43,449 nt of DNA, from positions 1 to 43,449 of the forward strand of contig PKWW01000053.1 in the NCBI GenBank assembly GCA_003132165.1. Direction: 5' to 3'. Under the pieces are notes generated by a model. The model made no database searches and was not told the DNA's origin. It saw only the letters and a list, made by a program, of their open reading frames with translations. Each line of letters opens with the position of its first letter. The first letter of the stretch is position 1. A program made the translations under genes and the position numbers. The stretch comes from Acidimicrobiaceae bacterium (lineage in GTDB: Bacteria; Actinomycetota; Acidimicrobiia; Acidimicrobiales; RAAP-2). Shown piece after piece: positions 25,059 to 33,899 of this stretch.

Positions 25059-26423
25059 TCAGGCGATGTAGAACGTCTTCACGTTCGTGAATTCACGGAT
25101 GCCGTGGGCCGAGAGTTCACGACCGTAGCCCGAACGCTTAATGCCCCCGAACGGGAGCTCCGGCGTCGAACTGACAATGGCGTTCGCGAAGACCATGCCG
25201 GCTTCGATTCCTCGGACCGCTTGGTCGATCTCCGCCGGGTCGGTAGCCCAGATCGAGCCGCCAAGTCCCCACGGTGAGGCATTCGCTTCGGCGATTGCTT
25301 CGTCCAGGTTCTCCACCACCTCAACGACCGCCACCGGACCGAACAACTCCTCGCATCCGCCCCGCGAATCCTTGGGCACGTTCGTCAACACCGTCGCGGC
25401 GTAGAAGAACCCCTTCTCGCCTATCTTGTGGCCGCCCGTGCGCAGGACTGCGCCCTTGGCGACCGAATCTTCGACCTGAGCGTGCAACTCCTCGCGTTGC
25501 TGACTATTGACGAGCGGTCCGAGATCGGTTGCGGGGTCCATCGGGTCACCGACCGTCACTTCACTCATAGCCTTCACGAAGCCTTCGATGAACTCGTCGG
25601 CGCGGTCCTTTACGACGATGAATCGCTTTGAGGCGATGCAACTCTGACCGTTGTTCTGAATCCGTCCGAGGACGGCCTTGGGAATGGTTGTCGCCATGTC
25701 CGCGGAACTCGCGACTATGAAGGCGTCAGAACCACCAAGTTCCAAGACACACTTCTTCAAGTTTGCGCCGGCGTTCTGGCCGACGTTTCGCCCGGCGCCC
25801 TCCGAGCCCGTCAGGGTCACCGCGGCGACGCGATCATCGGCGATCATCGCGGCCAAACTCGTGTGTCCGATGAAAAGATTCGTGAAGATGCCGGGAGCGA
25901 AGCCGGCACGGACAAAGAGCTTTCCGAGGTAGTCAGCGGTTGTCGGCACATTGTGCGCGTGCTTCAAGATGCCCACGTTGCCCGCCATGAGCGACGGCGC
26001 AATGAAGCGTATCGCTTGCCACATCGCGAAATTCCAGGGCATCACGGCCAGGATCGTTCCCAGTGGCTCGTAACGGACGCCGCTGCTCGACGCCGCTGAC
26101 GGCAAGATCTCTTCGGCCAGCAGCGACGCTGCGTGATCGGCGTAGTACCTCATCGTCAAGACGCACTTCGCCACCTCACCCTTGGCGGCACTCAAGGTCT
26201 TGCCCATTTCCGTCGTGAGCATTTCCGCAACGGCGTCCGCTTCATTCTCAAGAATGTCGGCGGCCTGCTTCATCAAGCGTGCACGTTCAGTAAACGGCAC
26301 AGTTCGCCATGCCGCGAATGCACTGACCGACTGCTCTAGGGCCCTTTCAATCTCGTCAGGCGTGCTGTCGGGATAGGTCGCGGTGACTTCGCCCGTCGCT
26401 GGATTTGTAGACGTAAATGACAT
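25059..26423 (-). CDS. gabD: Succinate-semialdehyde dehydrogenase-type aldehyde dehydrogenase
   Basis: A 454-residue aldehyde dehydrogenase close to the NAD(P)-dependent succinate-semialdehyde dehydrogenase (Sad/GabD) group. Motifs in order: VMPWNFAMWQ, ILKHAHNVP, LTGSEGAG, general base Glu228 in LELGG, nucleophile Cys262 in NNGQSCIASKRF, and PFGGIKRSGYGRELS. It differs clearly from the operon-linked enzyme at 19270-20634, so the two probably act on different aldehydes. Converting succinate semialdehyde to succinate would feed GABA- or polyamine-derived carbon into the TCA cycle (inference). Start ATG 26423, with GAAGG directly adjacent. Confidence 0.88.
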   Translation of the reverse strand: MSFTSTNPATGEVTATYPDSTPDEIERALEQSVSAFAAWRTVPFTERARLMKQAADILENEADAVAEMLTTEMGKTLSAAKGEVAKCVLTMRYYADHAASLLAEEILPSAASSSGVRYEPLGTILAVMPWNFAMWQAIRFIAPSLMAGNVGILKHAHNVPTTADYLGKLFVRAGFAPGIFTNLFIGHTSLAAMIADDRVAAVTLTGSEGAGRNVGQNAGANLKKCVLELGGSDAFIVASSADMATTIPKAVLGRIQNNGQSCIASKRFIVVKDRADEFIEGFVKAMSEVTVGDPMDPATDLGPLVNSQQREELHAQVEDSVAKGAVLRTGGHKIGEKGFFYAATVLTNVPKDSRGGCEELFGPVAVVEVVENLDEAIAEANASPWGLGGSIWATDPAEIDQAVRGIEAGMVFANAIVSSTPELPFGGIKRSGYGRELSAHGIREFTNVKTFYIA

Positions 26424-26634
26424 CCTTCAACTCTTTCTCTCGAGAACTTTTCTTGTGCACATCGTGGCACAGACACGGTGAACCGAGTCGACGGGGTCCC
26501 CTGACGAGTTCACGTCAATCGATGCGTCGTCGAAGCAACGATTGCACAACCCTCCCCGACCAAGACCGACCACCCTGACAATTGATGCACACTCCCTGCC
26601 TATCATTCGCTAACGACCAGCGAGGCCTCAACGC

Positions 26635-27492
26635 CTAACGGTACCCGGCGAAGATGTCAGTGACCACGCCCGACAGATTCTTCGGGTTGGTCACCCGCAC
26701 GAACCACTCATTGCCCATGACCTCTTTGAATTGAGCTTTGTCCATCTTCATCCAGAACGAATCGCCAATCTGGGACTGGTGTGCGGCGAGTGCGTCGTAC
26801 TTGAAATCCGACACGTCGGCGACGTCGATGATCGCCGAGATCTGGTCATCGGGAGTGCCCATGTTCAGGGCCACCTCGTCACTCGGGCCCTCGGGTTCGC
26901 GAACGATCCCCTTCGCCTCGTCGGCGGCGCGCTGTTCGCGCTCCTCCTGGGCCCAGCGCTCGCGGTATCGCACCATCACCGAGTCGGGGATCGCGTTGAA
27001 ATACAGCGTGGGCTCGTAGTCAATCATCTCGAGCGCCGCCAAGGTAATGCGGTTGGCCTGGATGTGATCGGGGTGACCGTAGAAGCCGAACTCGTTGTAA
27101 GTCATGATGACCTGTGGACGCTCCTCTTCCAGTATCGCTGCGAGCTTGGCCGCTGCCACCTGCACCGGCGTCGCCCAGAAGGACTCGGGGTCGTCGTTCT
27201 GGGGCCAGCCAATCATCCCCGAGTCGCGGTAACCGAGGCGGATCAGTCGCGTGATGCCGAGCACCTCAACGGCCTTCTCTAATTCCACTGCGCGTATCTT
27301 CGCCACCTCGTCGCCGTCGTGGTGATCGGCGTCGGGCTTGGCACCGTCGAGCGCGTCGCCACACTCACCATTGGTGCATGTGACCAGTACTGTTCGCACA
27401 CCTTGGTTCGCCAGAACGCGGAACAGGCCGCCCGTCGAGCTCGCCTCGTCGTCGGGGTGCGCGTGCACGGCGAGAAAAGTGAGTTGTCCCAT
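26635..27492 (-). CDS. mca: LmbE/PIG-L amidase, mycothiol conjugate amidase-like
   Basis: A 285-residue zinc amidase of the LmbE (PIG-L) family. Zinc ligands are in HAHPDDE (residues 10-16) and GHPDH. The family includes Mca, which cleaves mycothiol S-conjugates during detoxification, and MshB, the GlcNAc-inositol deacetylase of mycothiol biosynthesis. Length and the DSGMIGWP region fit this group, but Mca versus MshB cannot be settled by eye. The ATG follows the stop of the upstream paralogue without a gap, with GGAGGA inside that gene's end, so the two are translationally coupled. Confidence 0.85.
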   Translation of the reverse strand: MGQLTFLAVHAHPDDEASSTGGLFRVLANQGVRTVLVTCTNGECGDALDGAKPDADHHDGDEVAKIRAVELEKAVEVLGITRLIRLGYRDSGMIGWPQNDDPESFWATPVQVAAAKLAAILEEERPQVIMTYNEFGFYGHPDHIQANRITLAALEMIDYEPTLYFNAIPDSVMVRYRERWAQEEREQRAADEAKGIVREPEGPSDEVALNMGTPDDQISAIIDVADVSDFKYDALAAHQSQIGDSFWMKMDKAQFKEVMGNEWFVRVTNPKNLSGVVTDIFAGYR

Positions 27493-28305
27493 TCAAAGTC
27501 CTCCAAAAAGATCGGTTGCAAATCCGTGGGCCCCATCGCGGCTCCACGCGAGCTCGTAGTACTCGGTACCAAAGAACAGGGTAAAGAGATCCGGCGACAT
27601 CGTGACCAGATCAGCATTATCAATCTGCGAAGCGTGCGCCGCGATGGCCTTCTGCTTACACTCGGCGTACTGCGCCACGTCCATGGTCGTAGCCACTCGC
27701 TCATCAGACGTACCGGGTACCGCGTCGAGCACCCACGCTGGTAGGAAGACGCCCTGCTCACTCGCCCCACTGGTAAACGACGCAAGGACACTGTCGGGTA
27801 CGACCGGGTAATACAAACGTTGCACGACCGAGCTCAATTCGATGGCGCGGCGGGTGACCTGATTGGCCTTTATGTGATCGGGATGGCCGTAGAAGCCATT
27901 CTCGTCATAGGTCACCACGACGGTCGCTCCCACCTCGTCGAACAGCGCCGCAAGCACCCGCGCGACCGCATCGACGTCGGCGTTGGCGAACACTCCTCGC
28001 TCGCCGTTCTGGGGCCAACCGGCCATGCCCGAGTCGTCGTAGCCGAAACTGACCACCCGGCTGAAGCCCGCAATCGCGGCAGCGAGTTGCAGCTCGCCCG
28101 CACGCCTCGACGCGGTTTCCCGATCATCGTGATTGGGGTCCGAACCCGGCCGTCCCGAAGGGTCGAAGCCCAAGCGTCCATTCGTGTACGTCACGAGCAC
28201 CGTGTCGTAGCCGAGGGCGGCGTAATGGGCCGAGATTCCGGCGGTAAAAATCGCCTCGTCATCGGGGTGCGCGTGAACGCACACGAGCGTGGATGGAAAC
28301 TTCAT
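27493..28305 (-). CDS. LmbE/PIG-L amidase, Mca/MshB-like paralogue
   Basis: A 270-residue paralogue of the next gene, with zinc motif HAHPDDE at residues 11-17, GYDDSGMAGWPQN and FYGHPDHIKANQ. The tandem pair may be the biosynthetic (MshB-like) and detoxifying (Mca-like) halves of mycothiol metabolism, or two conjugate amidases with different substrates. A -10 box (TAGTCT) lies 7 nt upstream of the ATG at 28305, so the operon appears to start leaderless. Confidence 0.82.
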   Translation of the reverse strand: MKFPSTLVCVHAHPDDEAIFTAGISAHYAALGYDTVLVTYTNGRLGFDPSGRPGSDPNHDDRETASRRAGELQLAAAIAGFSRVVSFGYDDSGMAGWPQNGERGVFANADVDAVARVLAALFDEVGATVVVTYDENGFYGHPDHIKANQVTRRAIELSSVVQRLYYPVVPDSVLASFTSGASEQGVFLPAWVLDAVPGTSDERVATTMDVAQYAECKQKAIAAHASQIDNADLVTMSPDLFTLFFGTEYYELAWSRDGAHGFATDLFGGL

Positions 28306-28312
28306 CTTGACG

Positions 28313-28318
28313 AGACTA
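28313..28318 (-). promoter_or_regulatory. -10 box of the LmbE pair
   Basis: TAGTCT on the minus strand, 7 nt (CGTCAAG) before the ATG at 28305; no ribosome-binding site is possible in the gap. Confidence 0.45.
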
Positions 28319-29899
28319 TGACGTCGCGAGTTGGACTATGCGGACGACGAGCAATGCGCCGGCGATGATCAGGTACGAACCCACTGCTCGCAACAGGACG
28401 CGCCTCGCGAACGAAATGGGCAACGGGGCCAGCAGTGTGAGTCGCGGGGTTCGCCAGTCGCGCTTGTCAATGTCGTAGGTCGCGACCACTTCGGCATGGC
28501 GCAGTCCAATCGGCAGTCCGACCACCAGTCCGGCTCCAGCGAGGATCGACAGATACGTGAGCAGTTTCACGACATTGATCGACGTGAACAGGGTCGACAC
28601 CATCATCGTCACCGAGAGAACCACGAGCAACGTCACGATGACGGTCGCGGCCACGTTGAGCCATCTGCCATTCACCCAGGGACCGAGCACCTCACGGTCA
28701 TTGCAGAGAAGAAGCACGAAGATGGTCGTGCTCGGCAACATGAGCCCACACATCGCCTGGACCGCCAGCGTGATAAGGCCCAGCGGGGCTCCGGGGATGA
28801 GTGTCACGATGCCAGCGATCACGAGAAGTCCGGCGAACGTGCCAAAGAAGCCCTTCGCGTCACGAACGCGCGAATTGAGTGACTGTCGCGAACCACCGGC
28901 GAGGTCACCCAGCGCGTAAGAACTCGCGAGCGTGACCGCGGCGGCCCCGATAACAGACGCGTTCAGAAGCAGGATGGCGAACAGCGTGCCCGATCCGTGT
29001 CCGACGTGACGACCAAGCCCGCGCGCGACGCCGAGGGCATTGGTGAAACTATTCGATCCCCCGTGCCCGGCCAGTCCCGCCGCGCAAACTGCAATCAGCG
29101 CCGAGGCGCCGATGACGACGATGAACGAACCGATAATCGTATCGACGCGCTCGTAGTTCAGCCAACGCGGTGTGATCTTCTTGTCCACGATGTTGGACTG
29201 CTGAAAGTACAACTGCCAAGGGGCCACCGTCGTGCCGATGATCGAGATGATGAGCAACACCGCGCTCGAGGATGCGCCGCCTCGGATACCTGGGACGAGT
29301 GCGTGGTGGACAACGGTTGAGAAATGGGGCGTGCTGATCCACACGAGCGGCACCACGAAAAAATTGATGGCGACAAAGAGCATCATGAACCGCTCCCAGC
29401 GCTGAAATGACCCAGACGCGGTTACCACGAAGAGCAGCACCACCGCGACCGGTACCGACACATAGGGTGAGACGCCAAAATAGTCCATGGAGAGCGAGAC
29501 GCCGATGAACTCGGTGATGATAATGAGAAAGTTGAGCAGAAGAATCGAACTGATCGAGATATTGCCCCAGTAGCGACCGAACCGCTCGCGTATCAGTCGT
29601 CCGTGTCCGACGCCAGTGACCGCGCCGAGGCGCGCGACCATCTCCTGGTTGATGATGAGCACTGGAATCAGCAGCGGCAAGGTCCACAAGAGTGAGTAGC
29701 CGAAATTCTGACCAGCCTGGGCGTACGTGGAAACGCCGCCAGCGTCGTTGTCACCGACCATGACGATGAGGCCCGGCCCGATGATGGCGAGAAGGGTGAG
29801 CAGACGTGCACGAGCACCTTTACGATTGCCGGTGTCACGATCCTTGATAGTGCCAAAGGCACCGCTGATCTTCTGTTCTATTGGCTGCTCGCTCTGCAC
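28316..29899 (-). CDS. Nramp-related divalent cation (probably Mg2+) transporter
   Basis: A 527-residue SLC11/Nramp-fold protein with about eleven transmembrane helices. The first-helix motif reads GDNDAGG (residues 49-55) where manganese/iron Nramps have DPGN. In the sixth helix the methionine-containing MPHN is replaced by APWQ (226-229). These changes remove the soft-metal ligand and widen the site, the pattern described for Nramp-related magnesium transporters (NRMT). The neighbouring soluble MgtE-domain protein supports a magnesium role. Start GTG 29899 has a strong AAAGGAGG 6-7 nt upstream. The 5' leader carries a large hairpin next to the ribosome-binding site. Confidence 0.85.
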   Translation of the reverse strand: MQSEQPIEQKISGAFGTIKDRDTGNRKGARARLLTLLAIIGPGLIVMVGDNDAGGVSTYAQAGQNFGYSLLWTLPLLIPVLIINQEMVARLGAVTGVGHGRLIRERFGRYWGNISISSILLLNFLIIITEFIGVSLSMDYFGVSPYVSVPVAVVLLFVVTASGSFQRWERFMMLFVAINFFVVPLVWISTPHFSTVVHHALVPGIRGGASSSAVLLIISIIGTTVAPWQLYFQQSNIVDKKITPRWLNYERVDTIIGSFIVVIGASALIAVCAAGLAGHGGSNSFTNALGVARGLGRHVGHGSGTLFAILLLNASVIGAAAVTLASSYALGDLAGGSRQSLNSRVRDAKGFFGTFAGLLVIAGIVTLIPGAPLGLITLAVQAMCGLMLPSTTIFVLLLCNDREVLGPWVNGRWLNVAATVIVTLLVVLSVTMMVSTLFTSINVVKLLTYLSILAGAGLVVGLPIGLRHAEVVATYDIDKRDWRTPRLTLLAPLPISFARRVLLRAVGSYLIIAGALLVVRIVQLATS

Positions 29900-29914
29900 G
29901 CTCCACCTCCTTTC

Positions 29915-29954
29915 GTCTCGATGTGGTCGTTCGGCGAAACAACCACGCAGAGAC
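29915..29954 (-). promoter_or_regulatory. Leader hairpin next to the transporter ribosome-binding site
   Basis: In minus-strand RNA: GAGAC, a 3x3 internal loop, a 9-bp stem (one G-U) and a 6-nt loop TCGCCG, then the return strand ending GTCTC. It ends 1 nt from the AAAGGAGG ribosome-binding site at 29906-29913. Such placement suits translational control, for example by magnesium. It is not a match to the M-box or ykoY riboswitches that I can see. Confidence 0.4.
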
Positions 29955-30031
29955 CTGGAGGCGGGCTAGCAGCCAGTCCCTGAAGTCAAGCGAAGTTGTG
30001 TCGGTTCGTATGTAGCCGTGAGGCTGGTACT

Positions 30032-30054
30032 AGGGGGTTTCAGAAAGACCCCCT
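30032..30054 (-). terminator. Terminator-like hairpin between the Mg-sensor and transporter genes
   Basis: AGGGGGT and ACCCCCT form a 7-bp stem around a 9-nt loop, about 33 nt after the stop codon of the PRC/MgtE-N/CBS gene. No U-tract follows. It may partly separate the two genes' transcripts. Confidence 0.45.
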
Positions 30055-30086
30055 TTGAACACGACCAGTGGCGAGGCGGCGCATGA

Positions 30087-31346
30087 TTACTCCTCCACCG
30101 CGCTCATGCCGAACTCGCGGCGCCAACCCTGGGGAAGGAGCTCTTCGAGCAAGTCATCGACTGTTATGACACCGATCATGGTGCTGTGCTCCTCATCGAG
30201 CACCGGGAGCACCGTGAGATTGAAGTCGCTCATTTTTCGAGAGATGCGGTGCAAGTCCCAGTGGGGGTGCACGTGGGTGAGTTGGGTGCGCGCGACGCTG
30301 AGGGCCAACTCGGTCCCCTTCGCGCGAACGAGCGGTGCGATCGCGGCGGCGCCGATCGGCTGACCATTCTCGTCCATTACGAACACGGCGTGCACTGACT
30401 CTGCGGGTACCTTCGAGGTGCGAATGGCGTCGAGAGCGTCGGCGACTGTCGCGGTCGCCGGAACAGAGACGAAGTCGGGGTTCATCAGTCCGCCCGCGGT
30501 ATCGGCGTTATAGGAGAGGAGTTGGCGAACCTTCACCTGATGATCGCTCGGAAGGTGCTCGAGAATCGGCAATCGGCGGTCCTGGTCGATCTCGTTAATG
30601 AGGTCGGCCGCGTTGTCGGGTTCCATGCGTGACAGCAAGCGAGCGGCCTCCTTGTCGCTTCGGGCTTCAAGGAACTCCAACTGGTGGGTCGTGTCCAATT
30701 CCTCGAAGACGTCGGCTTCGAGTTCGCGGTCGAGGCCAACGGCCTCGATGATCTCCTCGCCCTCCTCGTGACTCGCCTGCTCCACGAGGTCGGCGATTTG
30801 AGCCGGGTGTAATTTGGCCAACTTGCGATAGGGGATGCGAAGGCGGGCTGACGGCACGTGCGCGACGAACGGCTCGATGGACGCGAAGTCGACAATTGCC
30901 TCGGCCTTCACGCGCTGTCCCATTTTCTGACCGAGCACGCGGCGAAAGAACGGGCGGCGTCCCGGGTCAACACCGACGACTTCCCAGCGTCCTTCGATTT
31001 CGGCTATTTCGATCTCATTCGCGATAATTAACCGACCCCGGACGAGGTTGATGAGGTGTCGGGCCAGCAGGTCCTCGGCGAGCAGCAGTTCACCCGGACG
31101 ACGTTCAAATCGGCGTAAGTCAACGCGGCGTCCCTCAAAGGTCATTCGGCCCTGGGCGAGACCGCCAATCTTTCGAATCGGCACGAAGAGGTTGCGTCCC
31201 TCAATACGGATCACGGCGCCGACGATTGGCGGGTGCGCGTCGTCGCCGAGCCGCGCGACCAGGTCCTGGACGCGACCAATCCGGTCACCGTCGGAATCGA
31301 AGATTGGACGGCGCAGGAAAGTTGAGAGATGGAGAATTTCAGTCAT
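30087..31346 (-). CDS. Soluble PRC-barrel / MgtE-N / CBS protein (putative Mg2+ sensor)
   Basis: A 419-residue protein with no transmembrane helices. Residues about 1-165 contain PRC-barrel-like halves (PIFDSDGDRIGRVQDLV; RGRLIIANEIEIAEIEGRWEVVGVD). Residues 175-280 match the MgtE intracellular N-domain (LHPAQIADLVEQ; ARLLSRMEPDNAADLINEI). Residues 285-405 form a CBS pair (TAGGLMNPDFVSVPATATVADAL; VLPVLDEEHSTMIGVITVDDLLEELL). In MgtE channels these cytosolic parts bind Mg2+ and close the pore; here the channel domain is absent. It is encoded just upstream of the Nramp-related transporter on the same strand, so it may gate or regulate that protein (inference). Confidence 0.87.
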   Translation of the reverse strand: MTEILHLSTFLRRPIFDSDGDRIGRVQDLVARLGDDAHPPIVGAVIRIEGRNLFVPIRKIGGLAQGRMTFEGRRVDLRRFERRPGELLLAEDLLARHLINLVRGRLIIANEIEIAEIEGRWEVVGVDPGRRPFFRRVLGQKMGQRVKAEAIVDFASIEPFVAHVPSARLRIPYRKLAKLHPAQIADLVEQASHEEGEEIIEAVGLDRELEADVFEELDTTHQLEFLEARSDKEAARLLSRMEPDNAADLINEIDQDRRLPILEHLPSDHQVKVRQLLSYNADTAGGLMNPDFVSVPATATVADALDAIRTSKVPAESVHAVFVMDENGQPIGAAAIAPLVRAKGTELALSVARTQLTHVHPHWDLHRISRKMSDFNLTVLPVLDEEHSTMIGVITVDDLLEELLPQGWRREFGMSAVEE

Positions 31347-31445
31347 AAAGGGCCCTACGGGCTGCCCAAGGTTACCTCTAATACCGGATCAACGGCCAGT
31401 TCGAGTCAGTGAACTTCTGGCGAACACCAAGCAACGCCAAGGAGT

Positions 31446-32480
31446 TCAGTGCGCAATCCCCGATGGCTTGAAGTTCTTCAGCGTCGTGGCGACAAAGGCC
31501 ACATCGTCGTCACTGATTCCGGCGTGCGTGACGAAGCGAACACGTCGCGGCGCAACCGTGCCGCCCTCGACACCGAGAGCGGCGAGCTCGGCCACGATCT
31601 GACGCGCCTGAGGATGATTGAACGCGACGATATTTGTCTGGCACGTGGTGGGGTCATAACCGGCCTCAGGAAATGACTCACTGAACAGTTGCGCCAGCTG
31701 GCGTGCTCGGGCGTGATCCTCGCTGAGTCGATCGACCATCGTGTCGAGCGCGACAATACCCGCGGCGGCGAGAAACCCAGCCTGACGCATGGTCCCGCCG
31801 AGCCGCTTCCTCTCGATACGACCGCATTCCATCAGCGATGCGGGTCCGGCTAAGAGCGATCCCACCGGCGCGCAGAGTCCCTTTGACAACGACGCCATCA
31901 CCGTGGTGGCGGGTTGGGCGAACTCCGCGGCGGTGGTGCCGGTCGCGACGACCGCGTTGAAGAGTCTCGCCCCGTCGAGGTGAAGGGGACGTCCACCGAT
32001 CGCCGCCACGAGTGATTGCAGATCGGACGCGTGCCACGGCGTGCCACCCGAGGGCATGTGCGTGTTCTCCACCGACACCATCGAAACGTGGGGTTGGTGG
32101 TCGATCTCGGCGTCGATGACGTCAAGTACGTCAGCGAGTGCCAGCGTTCCCTTGGTGTCATCGACCAGGGCGAACTGCACGGACGAGTTGCGTGCCGACG
32201 CACCCATCTCGAAGCTGACGACGTGCTGACCCCTGCCCGCGACGATGACGTCGCCCGGCTTGGTCAGCACGCGCACGGCAATCTGGTTGGCCATGACGCC
32301 CGACGGCACGAAAATCGCCGCTTCCTTACCCACGAGGGCTGCGAACTTCGCCTCGAGTTCATTGATCGTCGGATCCTCGCCGTAGCCGTCGTCGCCCACC
32401 ACCGCCGACGCCATCGCCTCACGCATCGCCGGTGTCGGCTGGGTCACGGTGTCGCTACGGAGATCTACGCGTCGAGTCAT
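31446..32480 (-). CDS. ltaE: Low-specificity L-threonine aldolase
   Basis: A 344-residue PLP enzyme of the threonine aldolase family, cleaving threonine or allo-threonine to glycine and acetaldehyde. N-terminal [18 protein letters not shown] and [15 protein letters not shown] are characteristic. The PLP lysine is Lys200 (SLSKGL) and Asp169 (HLDGARLFN) binds the cofactor ring nitrogen. It is divergent from the thioesterase gene across 36 bp. The ATG at 32480 has a -10 box 6 nt upstream and no ribosome-binding site. Confidence 0.93.
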   Translation of the reverse strand: MTRRVDLRSDTVTQPTPAMREAMASAVVGDDGYGEDPTINELEAKFAALVGKEAAIFVPSGVMANQIAVRVLTKPGDVIVAGRGQHVVSFEMGASARNSSVQFALVDDTKGTLALADVLDVIDAEIDHQPHVSMVSVENTHMPSGGTPWHASDLQSLVAAIGGRPLHLDGARLFNAVVATGTTAAEFAQPATTVMASLSKGLCAPVGSLLAGPASLMECGRIERKRLGGTMRQAGFLAAAGIVALDTMVDRLSEDHARARQLAQLFSESFPEAGYDPTTCQTNIVAFNHPQARQIVAELAALGVEGGTVAPRRVRFVTHAGISDDDVAFVATTLKNFKPSGIAH

Positions 32481-32486
32481 AGAGAG

Positions 32487-32492
32487 AGGCTA
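32487..32492 (-). promoter_or_regulatory. -10 box of leaderless ltaE
   Basis: TAGCCT on the minus strand followed by CTCTCT (6 nt) and ATG at 32480. It lies within the 36-bp divergent gap shared with the thioesterase promoter. Confidence 0.4.
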
Positions 32493-32504
32493 CCGTCACG
32501 CCCT

Positions 32505-32510
32505 TAAACT
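32505..32510 (+). promoter_or_regulatory. -10 box of the leaderless thioesterase gene
   Basis: TAAACT followed by GCAGAG (6 nt) and ATG at 32517. Confidence 0.5.
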
Positions 32511-32516
32511 GCAGAG

Positions 32517-32936
32517 ATGAGCGATAACTTTCTGAATCTGATGTCCGAGCGTGATGACGTCAACAAGCAGCTCGGTGTGGAAACCGTGCTCGTCACCCCA
32601 GAGAAGGTGATCCTGCGGGTCGAGGTGGGACCAAAGGTCCACCAGCCCTATGGCATCTTGCACGGTGGTGTCTCAGCGTTGCTCGCCGAAGGAGCGGCGT
32701 CGATAGGTGGGGCGGTGAGCGTCGCGCCGGACCACATCGTCGTCGGCACCGAGCTCAACTGCTCGCACCTGCGCTCAATGACGAGCGGTATCCTCACCGC
32801 CACCGCGACGCCGATCCGCAAGGGACGCAATGTGCACGTGTGGGCCATTGATCTGACTGATGATCAGGGTCGCCAAATTTGCGTCGCACGATGTACTTTG
32901 CAGGTACTGAAGGCGCCCCAGCCTGAGAAGGCATAG
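32517..32936 (+). CDS. PaaI-type hotdog thioesterase
   Basis: A 139-residue single hotdog-fold domain of the PaaI/YbaW-like acyl-CoA thioesterase group. The signature is GILHGGVSALLAEGAAS, with the HGG loop that binds the CoA thioester and a downstream acidic residue. A beta-rich second half (ILTATATPIRKGRNVHVWAIDL) completes the fold. The substrate is unknown. It lies 42 bp before the FabH-like gene, so fatty or polyketide acyl chemistry is a reasonable context. Confidence 0.88.
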   Translation: MSDNFLNLMSERDDVNKQLGVETVLVTPEKVILRVEVGPKVHQPYGILHGGVSALLAEGAASIGGAVSVAPDHIVVGTELNCSHLRSMTSGILTATATPIRKGRNVHVWAIDLTDDQGRQICVARCTLQVLKAPQPEKA

Positions 32937-32978
32937 GACCTAGACTTTCCCTAGGACTAGCCAGCAAAGGGGCTGACA

Positions 32979-33899
32979 ATGGGAGTTCGTTTCAAAGGCT
33001 GGGGCATTGCCGTGCCCGACCGCATTGTCACCAACGAGGAATTGTCGCGCACTCTCGACACGACCGACGAGTGGATTACAGAACGTACCGGCATTCGCGA
33101 ACGCCGAATCGGGGGGTCGGCCATGACTCTCGGAACCCTCGCGGGCCAACGCGCTATGGACGACGCCGGGGTCAAGGCTGAGGACATCGATTTTCTGGTC
33201 CTCGCCACCACAACACCGGACCGCATCTGTCCCGCCACTGCGCCCATGATCGCCAATGAACTCGGACTCAACTGTCCCGCAATGGACGTCAATGCCGCGT
33301 GCAGCGGCTTCATGTACGCCGTGCGTACGGCTTACGGCCTTCTCGAGACCGGTAATAAGCGGATTCTCGTGATCGGCGCCGAGCACCTCTCTCGTTGGGT
33401 CGATTGGACCGACCGGAACATGGCGGTCCTGCTCGCCGACGGTGCGGGCGCGACGGTGCTCGAGTTCGATCCCGACGGAACCGACCTGTTGTCGTTCTGT
33501 CTCGGAGCCGACGGCTCCGCAGCGGACCTGCTCACGTGCGAGCACGGAGGCTACTTCCAGATGAACGGACGTGAGGTCTTTCGCCGCGCGGTTCGTGTGG
33601 TTGTCGATTCGGCCGAGAAGGCCATGGCGTCGGCGGGGATCACGTCTGCTGACCTCGGCATCGTCATCCCCCATCAAGCCAACATCCGGATCATTCAGGC
33701 CGCAACGCAGCGCCTCGGCATCGAGATGGACCGCGCCGTCGTCGTGCTCGACCGCTACGGCAACACCTCAAGCGCGTCCATCCCTCTCGCCTTTGACGAT
33801 GCCCGCAACAATGGCCGCATCAAGGTCGGCGAATATGCCCTCTTGACGGGCTTCGGGGCGGGCATGACGTGGGCTTCGGCGATTGTTCGTTGGTCCTAG
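32979..33899 (+). CDS. fabH: FabH-like 3-oxoacyl-ACP synthase III
   Basis: A 306-residue thiolase-fold condensing enzyme with the full Cys-His-Asn triad: Cys108 (NAACSGF), His232 (IPHQANIRI) and Asn262 (YGNTSSASIPL). It would start fatty-acid (or a special acyl) synthesis by condensing acyl-CoA with malonyl-ACP. It is slightly shorter than E. coli FabH. The ATG has AAAGGGG 6 nt upstream. Its stop overlaps the probable GTG start of the next gene by one base. With no acpP, fabD or fabF nearby, it may be an accessory rather than the housekeeping enzyme. Confidence 0.92.
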   Translation: MGVRFKGWGIAVPDRIVTNEELSRTLDTTDEWITERTGIRERRIGGSAMTLGTLAGQRAMDDAGVKAEDIDFLVLATTTPDRICPATAPMIANELGLNCPAMDVNAACSGFMYAVRTAYGLLETGNKRILVIGAEHLSRWVDWTDRNMAVLLADGAGATVLEFDPDGTDLLSFCLGADGSAADLLTCEHGGYFQMNGREVFRRAVRVVVDSAEKAMASAGITSADLGIVIPHQANIRIIQAATQRLGIEMDRAVVVLDRYGNTSSASIPLAFDDARNNGRIKVGEYALLTGFGAGMTWASAIVRWS

